Assembly: GCF_003217775.1 (NCBI RefSeq)
Contig: NZ_QJVJ01000004.1
Span: 124,001-188,000 of the forward strand
Length of the DNA stretch: 64,000 nucleotides
Direction: 5' to 3'
From: Paenibacillus flagellatus
GTDB taxonomy: Bacteria; Bacillota; Bacilli; Paenibacillales; NBRC-103111
The notes under the pieces: model-generated
Database searches by the model: none
Told to the model about the DNA's origin: nothing
The model's input: only the letters and a program-made list of their open reading frames with translations
Program-made: the position numbers and the translations under genes
In this document: positions 1 through 9,026 of the stretch, in pieces
Position numbering within the stretch: position 1 is the stretch's first letter
Layout of the letters: the number at the start of each line of letters is the position of its first letter

Positions 1-716
1 CGGTTGTTGAGCAGAATATCCCGCCACATATCGGGGTGGCTGGACGCGATTCTCGTAATGTCGCGAAAGCCGCCGGCCGCCAAGCTTTGGTACAGCCCGT
101 CGCGCTCGTTGTAGCCGGCGACCTGGTTGACGAGAGCGACCGCGATGACATGGGGCAGGTGGCTGATCGCGCCGACGATTTCGTCGTGCCGGTCCGCATC
201 GACGCGCACGATGTGCGCTCTCGTATGGCGCAGCAGCTCCACGAGCCGGTCGTACGCCTCCGCGGGAGTCGCATCGTCGGGCGTCAGGACGTAATACGCG
301 TTCTCGTACAAGTGCGAGCTGGCCGCCTCGACGCCCGACCTCTCCGAGCCCGCCATCGGATGACCGCCGATGAAATGGACGTACGGCACCGCCTTGCTTC
401 TCGCATACTTCGTAATCGAGCTTTTCGTGCTGCCGACGTCGGTCACGATGCAGCCCGGCTTCAGCTTGCATCGGAGCAGCTTGTCCAAGTAAGGCTCCAA
501 GCTTCCGACCGGCGTGCAGAGGAAGATGAAATCGGCGTCCTCCGCCACCTCCTGCATCGAGGTGCTCGCTTCGTCCACGACGCCGCGCTTCAAATATTTT
601 TCGACTTGGGCCGGATTGTTGGAATGGCCGGCGACGCGGATGCCCGGCTTCCCTTTGAAGCAAAGCGCCAACGAGCCGCCCATCAATCCGACGCCGAATA
701 TGGCGACTTTGATCAT
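1..716 (-). CDS. tyrA: Prephenate dehydrogenase (3' end cut by window edge)
   Basis: NAD-dependent oxidative decarboxylation of prephenate to 4-hydroxyphenylpyruvate in tyrosine synthesis, cytosolic. The minus-strand reading starts with ATG at 716 (MIKVAIFGVGLMGGSLAL), giving the N-terminal Rossmann GxGxxGG motif; further on come TPVGSLEP, a DVGSTK segment and the GGHPMAGSERSG block typical of TyrA, then the helical region with ISHLPHVIA. No stop codon is reached before base 1, so the C-terminus (where an ACT domain may lie) is missing. It begins 24 bp after the hisC stop, as in the Bacillus trp-hisC-tyrA-aroE order. The ribosome binding site is weak (AAAGAGTG). The family call is firm; the full length is unknown. 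Confidence 0.95.
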   Translation of the reverse strand, partial: MIKVAIFGVGLMGGSLALCFKGKPGIRVAGHSNNPAQVEKYLKRGVVDEASTSMQEVAEDADFIFLCTPVGSLEPYLDKLLRCKLKPGCIVTDVGSTKSSITKYARSKAVPYVHFIGGHPMAGSERSGVEAASSHLYENAYYVLTPDDATPAEAYDRLVELLRHTRAHIVRVDADRHDEIVGAISHLPHVIAVALVNQVAGYNERDGLYQSLAAGGFRDITRIASSHPDMWRDILLNN

Positions 717-740
717 TCGATTCACTCTTTACGGGTTAGA

Positions 741-1841
741 TTAGGCTTGCACCGCCACCTCGTCCAGCACTCGCTCGAGCGCCTCCACGAACTTGGCGTT
801 TTGCTCGGCGCTGCCGACGGTGACGCGGATTTTCGTCGGAAAATCGAGCGCGTGTCCGCCGCGCACGATCAATCCTTTGCGCAGCAGCCCTTCGAACACT
901 TCCTTGGCCGGACGCTTCACGTCGACCATGATGAAATTGCCGTGGGCCGGATAGTAGGACAAGCCGAGACGATCGAATTCGCCGGTCAAGTAGGCGATTC
1001 CTTTCGCGTTCTGCTCGCGGCAGTAGGCGATGAACTCGCCGTCCTGCAGCGCCGCCTTGGCGGCCGCTTGGGCGAAGCGGCTCGTATTGAACGGCTCGCG
1101 CACCTGATTGATCGAATGAATGACGTCCGGGTGGCCGACCCCGTAGCCGATCCGCAACGAGGCGAGGCCGTAAATTTTCGAGAACGTGCGCAGCGTGATG
1201 ACGTTTTTGTACTGCGGGAGCAGCTCGATGCCGTCCGGGAAGTCGGCGGAGTCGGTATACTCGATATACGCCTCGTCGAGCACGACGAGCACATGCGGCG
1301 GCACTTGGCGGAGGAAATCGTTCAGCTCCGCGCGGGTGACCATCGTGCCGGTCGGGTTGTTCGGGTTGCATACCCAGACGATTTTCGTCCGCTCGTTGAT
1401 TTTCGCGAGCATCGCCGGCAAGTCGTGCTTGCCGTCCTTGAGCGGCACCTCGACGGAGACGGCCCCTTCGATTTCGCAGTTATGCTTGTATTGCGGAAAC
1501 GTATGGCTTGCCATAACCGTTTCGTCGCCTTTGACAAGATAGGCGCGGGCGATCATGAGAATGACTTCGTCGGAGCCGGCGCCGAAGATGATCTGGTTCG
1601 GCTGGACGCCGAGCGAGGCGGCCAGCGCCGCGGTCAGCTCGACGGCTCCGCCGTCCGGATACAGGCTTGTCGATTCGACTTCCGCTTTGATCGCTTCTTT
1701 CGCCTTCGGAGAGCATCCGAACGGGTTTTCGTTCGAAGCGAGCTTGATGACTTCGGTCAAGCCCAATTCGCGCTTCACTTCTTCGATCGGTTTGCCCGGC
1801 TGGTAAACCGGCAGATGGACAATATTCGATTTCGGCTGCAC
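741..1841 (-). CDS. hisC: Histidinol-phosphate aminotransferase
   Basis: PLP-dependent class II-fold aminotransferase of histidine synthesis. In the Bacillus arrangement it can also transaminate aromatic keto acids, which suits its place beside tyrA. Visible motifs are LASNENPFG near the N-terminus, the VWVCNPNNPTG turn, VVLDEAYIEY and the Schiff-base lysine segment TFSKIYGLASLRIGYG. I place the start at the GTG at 1841 (366 residues) because GAGGTG lies 8 nt ahead of it; the GTG at 1850 sits inside that ribosome binding site. It normally follows trpA directly, but here a two-gene module and two terminators separate them, so hisC-tyrA probably needs its own promoter. Confidence 0.95.
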   Translation of the reverse strand: MQPKSNIVHLPVYQPGKPIEEVKRELGLTEVIKLASNENPFGCSPKAKEAIKAEVESTSLYPDGGAVELTAALAASLGVQPNQIIFGAGSDEVILMIARAYLVKGDETVMASHTFPQYKHNCEIEGAVSVEVPLKDGKHDLPAMLAKINERTKIVWVCNPNNPTGTMVTRAELNDFLRQVPPHVLVVLDEAYIEYTDSADFPDGIELLPQYKNVITLRTFSKIYGLASLRIGYGVGHPDVIHSINQVREPFNTSRFAQAAAKAALQDGEFIAYCREQNAKGIAYLTGEFDRLGLSYYPAHGNFIMVDVKRPAKEVFEGLLRKGLIVRGGHALDFPTKIRVTVGSAEQNAKFVEALERVLDEVAVQA

Positions 1842-1992
1842 GGAATTCACCTCTATAAAGGATGGGATGGACTGCGAACGTCGGAACGCTTGACGATCGT
1901 TACAGCAGTAAAGCGTCGATACGTTTCTCGAATAAAGCCGTCTTGCGCCCTTGCGCGCGGATTTCCGCGAGGGAGGCGGCCATATAAACAGT

Positions 1993-2021
1993 ATTGTATC
2001 GCATTTGCACCCGGCTTTCCA
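1993..2021 (-). promoter_or_regulatory. Weak candidate promoter for hisC-tyrA
   Basis: On the minus strand TACAAT (1993-1998) lies 17 bp downstream of TGGAAA (2016-2021). The -10 is good and the -35 is poor. It would give a leader of about 145 nt before hisC. The need for a promoter here is inferred from the terminators between trpA and hisC. Confidence 0.3.
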
Positions 2022-2090
2022 GAAAAAAAAGAACCGGTCCGCCTGGACGGCCCGATTCCTGGCGCAAAAAAACGGAACCGGTCACGCTCC
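2022..2090 (-). terminator. Terminator after the GntR/solute-binding fusion gene
   Basis: Directly after the stop of the upstream gene, the minus strand has two copies of the self-complementary ACCGGT that can pair with each other. Inside them is a second stem, CGCCAGGA against TCCAGGCG with one mismatch. The outer stem is followed by a run of nine T. It would isolate hisC from upstream transcription. Confidence 0.6.
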
Positions 2091-3467
2091 GCCGCCCCGG
2101 CTCCACGATTCGATTTCGGCGCACAGCGAGCGATCCGACTCGAGTCCCGCCCAATACAGCTTCAGCTCCCGGTTCAGACGGTAGAGCTCCTCCGCGCCGA
2201 TGCCGAGCTCGGTGAAGAGGCGGAACCCCGGTATCGTCTCGCGGAACAGCGAGAAGCGGGACGGCCGGTACATCGTCTCCTCCCCTACCCACTCCGCCGC
2301 CTGCCGAAGCGCCGGCAGGCTGTACGTTTGCCGGCGGACGAACGTCTGCGCCTGCTTCGCAGTCAAATAGTCGAGAAGACGGGCGGCCGCCTCCTTCTCC
2401 TTCGGGTTCGACTGGCGGTTGACCGCGAGTCCGATCGCAAGCAGCAGCGACATCGGCTTGCCGAAATGAGGAACGGGCGCGACGTCGAACGGGACCGATT
2501 CGTTCTGCAAATAATTCAAATAAAAAAAGCTGGTGACGATCATCGACGCCTTGCCCTTCGCCAGCATCCTCTCCGGCTCGCCCGCGGGCACGCCCTCGGA
2601 CAGGAGCGACAGGTCGCGCTTGATGTCGCGCACGGTCCGCAGCGTCTCCATCATCCGCGTCCCGTCTAGCCGGAACGAGCCGTCGGCGCGCCGCTCGAAC
2701 GTCGCCTCCGACTGAAGCAGCAGCAGCGGCCACCGGTTCGCCGAGTCGAGGTCGAACAAAAAGCCGACTCGCTCGTTCGGAACCGCCAGCCGTTGGGCCG
2801 TCCGGATCAAATCGCGCCACGTCCAGCTGCTGTCCGGCTCGGAGACGCCCTTCTCCGCAAAATGAGCCCGATTGTAGGCGAGCAGCAGCGGCGAGAAGAT
2901 GAACGGCTGGAGGAGCTGAAGGCCGTCGGAGGCAAACGCGTCGGATAAAAACGAATACAGCTCCGGATTGCGCGGGAGCGGTTCCAGCCAGTCTCGGCCG
3001 CCGCTCTCCAGACAATCGCGGAAATCGGTATAATTCATCATGACGGCGTCGAGGAGACCGCCTCCGAAGTATTGGCCTATATAATGAAAGCTCGAGCTCG
3101 TCATCGGGACGGGCTGTACCCGGATATGCGGGTTCGCCTCCTGAAACATGTCGATCAACTGCAGCAGGCTCGCTTCCCCGATGACGGAGGAGTGGAAGCC
3201 GAACTTGATCGTCGTGACGGAGCTTCGCTCCGGTGCGACCACTTTGTTGCCGACGCGCGGAATTTTTTCGATGCAGCCTTCCGCGACGAGTATATCCAGT
3301 CCTTTCCGTACGGACTGGTTGCTCAGCTCGAACTGTTCGGCCAGCGCTTTCTCCGACGGAAGAAACTCGCCGGCGCGTCTTTGACCCGCGGCGATCTCGT
3401 CGCGAAGCCGGCCGACCATGGCGTTCAGACGCTCGCGCGGGCTTTTGCGGCTTTTGGATGCATTCAT
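2082..3467 (-). CDS. GntR-type HTH fused to an ABC solute-binding-protein domain, cytoplasmic regulator
   Basis: About 461 residues. Residues 8-80 are a GntR winged helix (RLRDEIAAGQ, then FLPSEKALAEQFELSNQSVRKGLDILVAEG). The rest resembles a family 1 extracellular solute-binding protein (IKFGFHSS, FQEANPHIRV, LLAYNRAHF, SWTWRDLIRTAQ, AARLLDYLTAKQAQ) but has no signal peptide, so the sugar-binding fold probably serves as an intracellular ligand sensor in place of the usual GntR effector domain. ATG at 3467 is chosen because AGAGGG lies 8 nt upstream; an in-frame start at 3524 has no such site. It lies downstream of the Tat-exported beta-helix gene, whose leader holds paired operators, so it may regulate that gene. 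Ligand and target are inferred, not shown. Confidence 0.75.
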   Translation of the reverse strand: MNASKSRKSPRERLNAMVGRLRDEIAAGQRRAGEFLPSEKALAEQFELSNQSVRKGLDILVAEGCIEKIPRVGNKVVAPERSSVTTIKFGFHSSVIGEASLLQLIDMFQEANPHIRVQPVPMTSSSFHYIGQYFGGGLLDAVMMNYTDFRDCLESGGRDWLEPLPRNPELYSFLSDAFASDGLQLLQPFIFSPLLLAYNRAHFAEKGVSEPDSSWTWRDLIRTAQRLAVPNERVGFLFDLDSANRWPLLLLQSEATFERRADGSFRLDGTRMMETLRTVRDIKRDLSLLSEGVPAGEPERMLAKGKASMIVTSFFYLNYLQNESVPFDVAPVPHFGKPMSLLLAIGLAVNRQSNPKEKEAAARLLDYLTAKQAQTFVRRQTYSLPALRQAAEWVGEETMYRPSRFSLFRETIPGFRLFTELGIGAEELYRLNRELKLYWAGLESDRSLCAEIESWSRGGGA

Positions 3468-3601
3468 GCGATACCCTCTTTTGCAGTCGATACGAACAGT
3501 ACTATTATAGCAACCGGCCGACACGGCCTGTCAACCGTTGGAAGCTTGCTTTCGGCCGGAGAGCGGCGCTGCGCTTCCGGTCCGCGATATCCGTTCGATC
3601 G

Positions 3602-3638
3602 CGAATAAGTCCCGGGGGCGGCCCCCGGGACTTATTCG
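3602..3638 (-). terminator. Perfect GC-rich hairpin between the regulator and beta-helix genes
   Basis: An 18-bp arm (CGAATAAGTCCCGGGGGC) and its exact complement are separated by one base, a 37-bp palindrome. It follows the stop of the beta-helix gene by about 60 bp. There is no long T-run outside the stem, though the arm ends in TTATTC. It probably acts as a terminator or mRNA-end stabiliser. Confidence 0.6.
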
Positions 3639-3700
3639 GACTTCTCCGACGGGGCGGCGGTGCGCTCGATCCGCGATCGCGCCCCCGCCCGTCCGCTCAA

Positions 3701-6025
3701 TCAGATGACGATGTTGCCTTCGCTATGCTTGATCGTTACGTCCTCGGCGGGAAGCGACGAACGGTCGACGCCTTCCTCGATGATCGACGATAGGACCAAA
3801 TAATTCGCGCCTCCGAACCCGCCGTTGGCGGCGACGTATTTGCCCCCCTTGAACCGGGAGCGGTACGCCCTCAGCTTATGGCTGCCGTTCTCGATATGGA
3901 AATGCGCCGTTTCGGCGTCCGCCGCAACGCTCGTCACGTCTCCGAACGTCCAATCGATGACGTTGCCGGCCGCCGTGCTTTTCAGAAACGCCTTCTCGCC
4001 GTTCGTCCCGCTGAACACCGCTCCCCCGTCGACCGTAATCGACTGGTTCGGCGTATTCGGCGCGTTGTTCACGTCGCCCGTCTTATCCCACGCGCCCGTA
4101 AACACGAATCCGCAGTTGATCAAGCCGCCGCCCTGCATGACGATCTCCCGCGTGCCGACCCGCACTTTCCCCGTCGTCGGCGACGATCCCTTGAACCAGG
4201 TGTTGATCAGCGTCAGCTTGTTGATGCTGCCCAGGTTGACGTCCTCGACGTTCGTGAACTCGCTGTTTACAATCGTCAGCTCCCCGTTGCTCGGCGTATA
4301 ACCGACCGCCGTCGTCCCGGTCCGGATCGGACGCGCGATCTCGTAGCCGTTCAGCATGCCGAACGAGCAGCTGTCGATGATGTTCCGCCGCTTCGCGCGC
4401 GACGACCCTTTGCTGATCGTGATCATTTCCTGCGCCGTACAGCCTCTCATCTGCAGCCCGTCCATATTGACCCAGATCGAGCCCGAGTTCGCCATCTTCG
4501 CTCCCGGCTTCGTATACGTCACGACCGCATGGCAGTCTTCCAGCGTCAGATCGGTCAATCGCTTGTTCGCCACGATCCGCGATGCGATATGCTTTTTCAC
4601 CGTAATCCGCTTCGCGCTGTCCCCCCAGGTCGTGCCGCTGTTCGCGAACGACAGCAGGCCGGAATTGCCGATATACGTCAAGTCGTGCTCGAATTGGCCG
4701 TGCGTAACGAACGGGCCGTATTCGTCTCCGTCACCGTGGCAGTTCTCGACCATGCAGTACGCCGCGCACGTAAAATCGTTCAGGTGGCGGGCGTTGCTCG
4801 TGTTGCAATCTTTGACGTGCCCGTACAGCACGTTGATTTGCTGCGTCAAGTACCCCGTTCCGCCCCAGTCGCGTTCCTCCGGATTCATCAGCTGGCACCG
4901 CTCCGTCAAGAAATGCGTATTGTACCGGCGCATGACGACCGGCCAGAACACCTTCGTCGCGTTAATGCCCGTCGCGTCGCATTCCACCGCGTATTCGAAC
5001 GCCACCGGGTTCGATCCGATCATGTCCCAGTCCGGCGTCGGACGCGTGCTCGTTCCGTTGACCGGCACCGGCACGCCGACGAAGCTCATGTTCCGGACGT
5101 GACAGCGGAACGCCGGCTCGATCTTCGTATACGTCACCATGCGGCCCGCCGCCAGCTGCCAGCCGGACTTGTAGTTGAACCGCACGTGCGTCCCGTCGAA
5201 CACCTCCGTCACCTTTACCAAGTAGTCGAGCTCCCGCTGCGCGCCGCCGCCCGGGTTGTTTTTGATTTGCGCATGCCACCAGCTGCCGATCTCGAATACA
5301 GACGAATCGCTTACCTCGAAAATGTCCGAATATTCCTCCACGTTCGCCGACAGCGTCACCGCCTGCACGACGCCCGTCTTCGTCCCTTGGAAAAACAGCA
5401 CGGCGCCGAACGGGTTGTCGATCGTATTGCGCTCGATGCCTTCCGTCGTGACGGTATGGCCGAGAAAATCGACTTCGATGTCGCTGCGATGAAAGACGTG
5501 TCGCTTCGTAAAGTTCAAATCCGAATGCGCCTCGACCCGACGGATCGACGGATCGCCCACGAGCGCGTCGAGCGCCGCGTCCGCCGGCTGGGCCGGACCG
5601 AACAGGCCGAACCAGCGGAAATCCCCCACTCCGTTATGGACGACTTCGTACCGGCCGGCGGAACCGCCCGCGGCGTGCACCGTCCCGCCGTTGTCCGGCT
5701 TCGTGCTGGCCGCGTTCCAGCGGACGAGCTTGCCGCCTCCGTCGCCGATAGCGTTGTATCCGCTTACAAATATATGCTGCCCGTCCGCCAGCTTCGATGC
5801 GTTCAGGGAGAGCAGCTCGCCGACGTTGGCCACTTGCATCACTTCGCCCGCCTTGTTCGGATTGACATTCGATTCGGCCGCCCAAGCCAGCTTGGACGAT
5901 AGCGCGGAGCCGGCCAGCGCCGCGCCGCCGATGCCCAACGTGCGAAGCACGTTTCTTCTGCTCATCGATTCCTTGTTTGCGCTTTCAGGTTTGTCCGTTT
6001 TGCTTTTTTCGTTTTCGCGGTCCAT
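3701..6025 (-). CDS. Tat-exported right-handed beta-helix protein
   Basis: 774 residues. A twin-arginine signal peptide is clear: SRRNVL at residues 22-27, a hydrophobic stretch to about 44, and an AWA cleavage site at 47-49. The mature part has the Gly/Asn-rich, short-strand texture of pectate-lyase-like beta-helix proteins (for example MVENCHGDGDEYGPF, LTLEDCHAVVTYTK, LRMRGC-like turns, LTIVNSEFTNVEDVNLG). I cannot identify catalytic residues, so polysaccharide lyase or hydrolase activity is only possible. The start is ATG 6025 with GAAGGAG 12 nt upstream. It has its own sigma-A promoter and a 140-nt leader with paired operators. It lies between trpA and hisC, where Bacillus has nothing, so it looks like an insertion into the supraoperon. 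Confidence 0.75.
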   Translation of the reverse strand: MDRENEKSKTDKPESANKESMSRRNVLRTLGIGGAALAGSALSSKLAWAAESNVNPNKAGEVMQVANVGELLSLNASKLADGQHIFVSGYNAIGDGGGKLVRWNAASTKPDNGGTVHAAGGSAGRYEVVHNGVGDFRWFGLFGPAQPADAALDALVGDPSIRRVEAHSDLNFTKRHVFHRSDIEVDFLGHTVTTEGIERNTIDNPFGAVLFFQGTKTGVVQAVTLSANVEEYSDIFEVSDSSVFEIGSWWHAQIKNNPGGGAQRELDYLVKVTEVFDGTHVRFNYKSGWQLAAGRMVTYTKIEPAFRCHVRNMSFVGVPVPVNGTSTRPTPDWDMIGSNPVAFEYAVECDATGINATKVFWPVVMRRYNTHFLTERCQLMNPEERDWGGTGYLTQQINVLYGHVKDCNTSNARHLNDFTCAAYCMVENCHGDGDEYGPFVTHGQFEHDLTYIGNSGLLSFANSGTTWGDSAKRITVKKHIASRIVANKRLTDLTLEDCHAVVTYTKPGAKMANSGSIWVNMDGLQMRGCTAQEMITISKGSSRAKRRNIIDSCSFGMLNGYEIARPIRTGTTAVGYTPSNGELTIVNSEFTNVEDVNLGSINKLTLINTWFKGSSPTTGKVRVGTREIVMQGGGLINCGFVFTGAWDKTGDVNNAPNTPNQSITVDGGAVFSGTNGEKAFLKSTAAGNVIDWTFGDVTSVAADAETAHFHIENGSHKLRAYRSRFKGGKYVAANGGFGGANYLVLSSIIEEGVDRSSLPAEDVTIKHSEGNIVI

Positions 6026-6097
6026 CGGATCACGGCTCCTTCGTTAGGTTGGATAAGAGAAGCTACTGCGGTCGATTAACGTCTGGCGCCCCTTTCT

Positions 6098-6162
6098 GAT
6101 TTAAACCTGATTTGATTATCACGATGAAATTGTATGATTTTGCCCCGTTTCAGGTTTAAATC
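6098..6162. promoter_or_regulatory. Two inverted 13-bp operator-like sites
   Basis: GATTTAAACCTGA at 6098-6110 recurs in exact inverted orientation (TCAGGTTTAAATC) at 6150-6162. The centres are 52 bp apart, about five helical turns, placing both copies on one DNA face. Both lie downstream of the promoter at 6176-6205, inside the transcribed leader, so a repressor could block or loop here. The adjacent GntR fusion is the obvious candidate protein (inference). Confidence 0.6.
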
Positions 6163-6175
6163 TAGTTTGTTTTTT

Positions 6176-6205
6176 ATTATATCCTCCTTTCGGAAAAGCC
6201 GTCAA
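6176..6205 (-). promoter_or_regulatory. Sigma-A promoter of the beta-helix gene
   Basis: TTGACG (6200-6205) is 18 bp upstream of TATAAT (6176-6181) on the minus strand, a near-consensus housekeeping promoter. The predicted start is near 6169, about 140 nt before the ATG. Confidence 0.75.
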
Positions 6206-6279
6206 CGACGCATTGCGAAAATTCGCCACCTGTACGGTCCATTTTGAAACGCGTATTTTTTAACCGAATGGGCAGGACG

Positions 6280-6319
6280 CCAAAAAGGCCACCCCGCGGT
6301 CACATCCGGACCGTCGGGA
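6280..6319 (-). terminator. Probable trp operon terminator
   Basis: After the trpA stop the minus strand has CCCGACGGT and ACCGCGGG, which pair with one bulge around a 9-nt loop, then GGTGGC and a five-T run. It is modest in strength but well placed between trpA and the next promoter. Confidence 0.4.
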
Positions 6320-6350
6320 TAGCCCCCTGCACATACGTTATGATTTGCCG

Positions 6351-7157
6351 TTACCCTCGCAGCTGGCGGACGAACTCCCGCACCTGCACCAAACCGTCCG
6401 AGCGCGACGATTCCGACAGCAGGAGCGGCGTCGCCTCCTCGATTTTGCGCACGATCGCGCTGCCGACGACGACGCCGTCGCACGATTGAGAGAAATGCTT
6501 GAACTGCTCGCCGGTCGAAATGCCGAAGCCGATCGCGATCGGCAATTCGGTCGAACGGCGTACCGTCGCGAGAAAATCGTCGATGCCGGCGAAAAAGTCG
6601 GAACGCATCCCGGTTACGCCGAGCGAAGAAACGCAGTAGATGAAGCCGGACGCCGTCGAGACGATTTTCGCGATCCGGTCCTCGGACGTCGGCGCGACGA
6701 GCGGGATGAGATGAACGTTGAACCGATCGGATAAGTCCTTGACCGGACCGTTCTCCTCGAACGGCAAATCCGGGATGATGACGCCGCTGATGTCGTGCTC
6801 GACGAGCAGCTCGAAAAAAGTCTCCAGTCCGATGCGAAGCACCGGATTGTAATACGTGAACAGGATGAACGGCAGGTTGACGTTATGCTCGCGCGCCTGC
6901 TTGGCGATCTTCATGCAGTCGAGAATCGTGATCCGATGCTGCAAGGCGCGCTCGGACGCCCGCTGGATGACCGGGCCGTCGGCCAGCGGATCGGAGTACG
7001 GAACCCCGAGCTCGACGATGTCGGCACCGGCCAGCTCCAGCTCGCGGAGCAGTGACAGCGAAACGTCGGGAGTCGGATCGCCCATCGTAATGTACGGGAT
7101 GAGCGCGGTGCGCCCTTGCGCTTTCAGCTCGGCGAATTTCGCGTCAATGCGATTCAT
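6351..7157 (-). CDS. trpA: Tryptophan synthase alpha subunit
   Basis: Cleaves indole-3-glycerol phosphate to indole and glyceraldehyde 3-phosphate, passing indole to TrpB in the alpha2beta2 complex. The family blocks ITMGDP and [15 protein letters not shown] (catalytic Asp; the catalytic Glu lies in the ELGVP block) are present, as are the phosphate-binding glycines ([18 protein letters not shown]). I use the ATG at 7157 (268 residues), which has GGGAGGTG 6 nt upstream; a GTG at 7166 overlaps that site. It overlaps the end of trpB, so the two are probably translationally coupled. It is the last gene of trpEDCFBA. Confidence 0.97.
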   Translation of the reverse strand: MNRIDAKFAELKAQGRTALIPYITMGDPTPDVSLSLLRELELAGADIVELGVPYSDPLADGPVIQRASERALQHRITILDCMKIAKQAREHNVNLPFILFTYYNPVLRIGLETFFELLVEHDISGVIIPDLPFEENGPVKDLSDRFNVHLIPLVAPTSEDRIAKIVSTASGFIYCVSSLGVTGMRSDFFAGIDDFLATVRRSTELPIAIGFGISTGEQFKHFSQSCDGVVVGSAIVRKIEEATPLLLSESSRSDGLVQVREFVRQLRG

Positions 7158-8355
7158 GCGCGCCACCTCCCAAGTAGCTCATGATCGATTCGACGTCTTT
7201 GTCGCCGCGTCCGGACAAGCTGACGACGATGATTTGATCCTTGCCCATCGTCGGCGCCACTTTGAGCGTATGCGCGACCGCGTGCGAGCTTTCGAGAGCG
7301 GCGATGATGCCTTCCGTCCGGCTGAGCAGTTGCAGCGCGTCGAGCGCTTCCTTGTCCGTGATCGGCACGTATTCGGCGCGTCCGCTGTCCTTCAAGTACG
7401 AATGCTCCGGTCCGATGCCCGGATAGTCGAGTCCCGCCGAAATCGAATGCGCCGGCATCACTTGGCCGTACTCGTCCTGCAGCACGTAGCTGAGCGAGCC
7501 TTGGAAGACGCCCGGGCTTCCCTTCGTCATCGTGGCGGCATGCTCCTCCGTATCGACGCCTCGTCCGGCCGCTTCAACGCCGATGAGCCGAACGTTCTCG
7601 TCGTCCACGAACGGGTAGAAAATGCCCATCGCGTTGCTTCCGCCGCCGACGCAGGCGATGACCGCATCGGGAAGACGCCCTTCCTTCTCGACAATTTGCG
7701 CGCGCGCCTCGTCGCCGATAATGCGCTGGAAGTCGCGAACCATCATCGGATACGGATGCGGTCCCGTTACCGACCCGAGAATATAAAACGTGTCGTGCAC
7801 GTTGCTCACCCAGTAGCGGAGCGTTTCGTTGCAAGCGTCCTTGAGCGTCCGCGTCCCCGACATGACCGGCACGACCTCGGCGCCGAGCAGGTTCATCCGG
7901 AATACGTTCAGCTGCTGGCGCTTCGTGTCCTCCTCGCCCATGAACACTTTGCACTCCATCCCGAGCAGGGCGGCGATCGTGGCCGTGGCGACGCCGTGCT
8001 GGCCGGCTCCCGTCTCGGCGATCACTTTCTTCTTGCCCATCCGCTTGGCCAGCACCGCTTGTCCGATCGTGTTGTTGATTTTGTGCGCGCCCGTATGGTT
8101 CAGATCTTCGCGTTTCAAATAAATTTTCGCCCCGCCGAGGTGCTCCGTCAGCCGCTCGGCGTAATAAAGCCGAGACGGTCTTCCGGCATATTCGTTCAGC
8201 AGCGTCCGCACCTCGCTAATGAAGTCCGGGTCCTGCGAATAGCGGCGATACGCTTCGTCGAGCTCGATCAGCGCGTTCATTAATGTTTCCGGCACGTAGC
8301 GGCCCCCGAAGGTGCCGAACCGTCCGTGTTCGTCAGGCACTTGCATGCGACTCAT
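7144..8355 (-). CDS. trpB: Tryptophan synthase beta subunit
   Basis: PLP-dependent condensation of indole and serine to tryptophan. 403 residues, the normal length for a TrpB1. The PLP lysine lies in [10 protein letters not shown], the phosphate-binding loop is GGGSNAMG, and the N-terminus reads [19 protein letters not shown] 8355 follows AAGGGTG by 8 nt. The gene starts inside the end of trpF and its end overlaps trpA, as expected of a tightly coupled trp operon. Confidence 0.97.
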   Translation of the reverse strand: MSRMQVPDEHGRFGTFGGRYVPETLMNALIELDEAYRRYSQDPDFISEVRTLLNEYAGRPSRLYYAERLTEHLGGAKIYLKREDLNHTGAHKINNTIGQAVLAKRMGKKKVIAETGAGQHGVATATIAALLGMECKVFMGEEDTKRQQLNVFRMNLLGAEVVPVMSGTRTLKDACNETLRYWVSNVHDTFYILGSVTGPHPYPMMVRDFQRIIGDEARAQIVEKEGRLPDAVIACVGGGSNAMGIFYPFVDDENVRLIGVEAAGRGVDTEEHAATMTKGSPGVFQGSLSYVLQDEYGQVMPAHSISAGLDYPGIGPEHSYLKDSGRAEYVPITDKEALDALQLLSRTEGIIAALESSHAVAHTLKVAPTMGKDQIIVVSLSGRGDKDVESIMSYLGGGAHESH

Positions 8356-9025
8356 GACGTTTCACCCTTTCGACAAAAGCTGTTATTTTCCCGACGTCCT
8401 TCGTCCCGTCCGTCTCCACCCCGCTCGATACGTCGACGCCGTCCGGCCCGTACGCTTCGATCAGCGAAGCGATGTTGTCCGGATTCAGCCCGCCCGCCAC
8501 GAGCAGCGGGATGCCTTGGCGCCGCGCCCAAGCCTGGTAAGCCGGAATCCGGCTCCAATCGAACGCGACGCCCGTACCGCCGCCCGCCGTGTCCAGCAGC
8601 ATGCCGTCGATGCGGCCCGCATACGGCTCCAGCGCAAGCGCGGCTTCCGCTTCGGCGTCGCCCCCGGACGAGCCGTCGCCCGTCACCGAAAATACGCGGT
8701 AGACGCGCACCCCGAACGCTTCCTTCACCCGGCGGCAAAAGTCGGGCGATTCCGAGCCGTGCAGCTGCACGATATCGAGCGGCGCGTCCCGCAGCGTCTC
8801 CTCGAGCTGCTCCAAGGTCGGGTTCACGAAAACGCCGACCGTAAAGGGAACCGCCTGTCCTCTCTCCCGCCGTTCGCGAACGAGCCGCGTCAGCTCGCCC
8901 GCCTGCTTCGGCGTCACCTGCCGCTTGCTTTTGGCGAAGAGGAAGCCGATATGGTCGATCGGCAGGTGGAGGATGGCGGACAGCGTCTCCGCGTCCTTCA
9001 ATCCGCATATTTTGACCGTCGTCAT
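8333..9025 (-). CDS. trpF: Phosphoribosylanthranilate isomerase
   Basis: Amadori rearrangement of N-(5-phosphoribosyl)anthranilate. A TIM barrel of about 230 residues with VKICGL at the N-terminus (catalytic Cys), the HIGF strand, VQLHG, LLDT.GGGTG (catalytic Asp and phosphate loop), LAGGLNPDN and DVSSGVE. The start is ATG 9025, one base after the trpC stop, with AGGGGTG inside the trpC end; a GTG at 9037 is less likely. Its 3' end overlaps trpB by 23 bp. Confidence 0.96.
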   Translation of the reverse strand: MTTVKICGLKDAETLSAILHLPIDHIGFLFAKSKRQVTPKQAGELTRLVRERRERGQAVPFTVGVFVNPTLEQLEETLRDAPLDIVQLHGSESPDFCRRVKEAFGVRVYRVFSVTGDGSSGGDAEAEAALALEPYAGRIDGMLLDTAGGGTGVAFDWSRIPAYQAWARRQGIPLLVAGGLNPDNIASLIEAYGPDGVDVSSGVETDGTKDVGKITAFVERVKRHESHASA

Positions 9026-9026
9026 C

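Noticed and set aside
2022-2090. Attenuator controlling hisC
   Set aside because: The hairpin and T-run directly follow the stop of the upstream gene and precede the candidate hisC promoter, so it is simply that gene's terminator.
36-2669. 877-residue open frame on the plus strand across tyrA and hisC
   Set aside because: It is an antisense shadow of real minus-strand genes in high-GC DNA: Arg/His/Asp-rich with no motif, signal or ribosome binding site. The same holds for the other long plus-strand frames over 3.9-5.9, 10.9-12.5, 26.2-27.4 and 35.6-36.9 kb.
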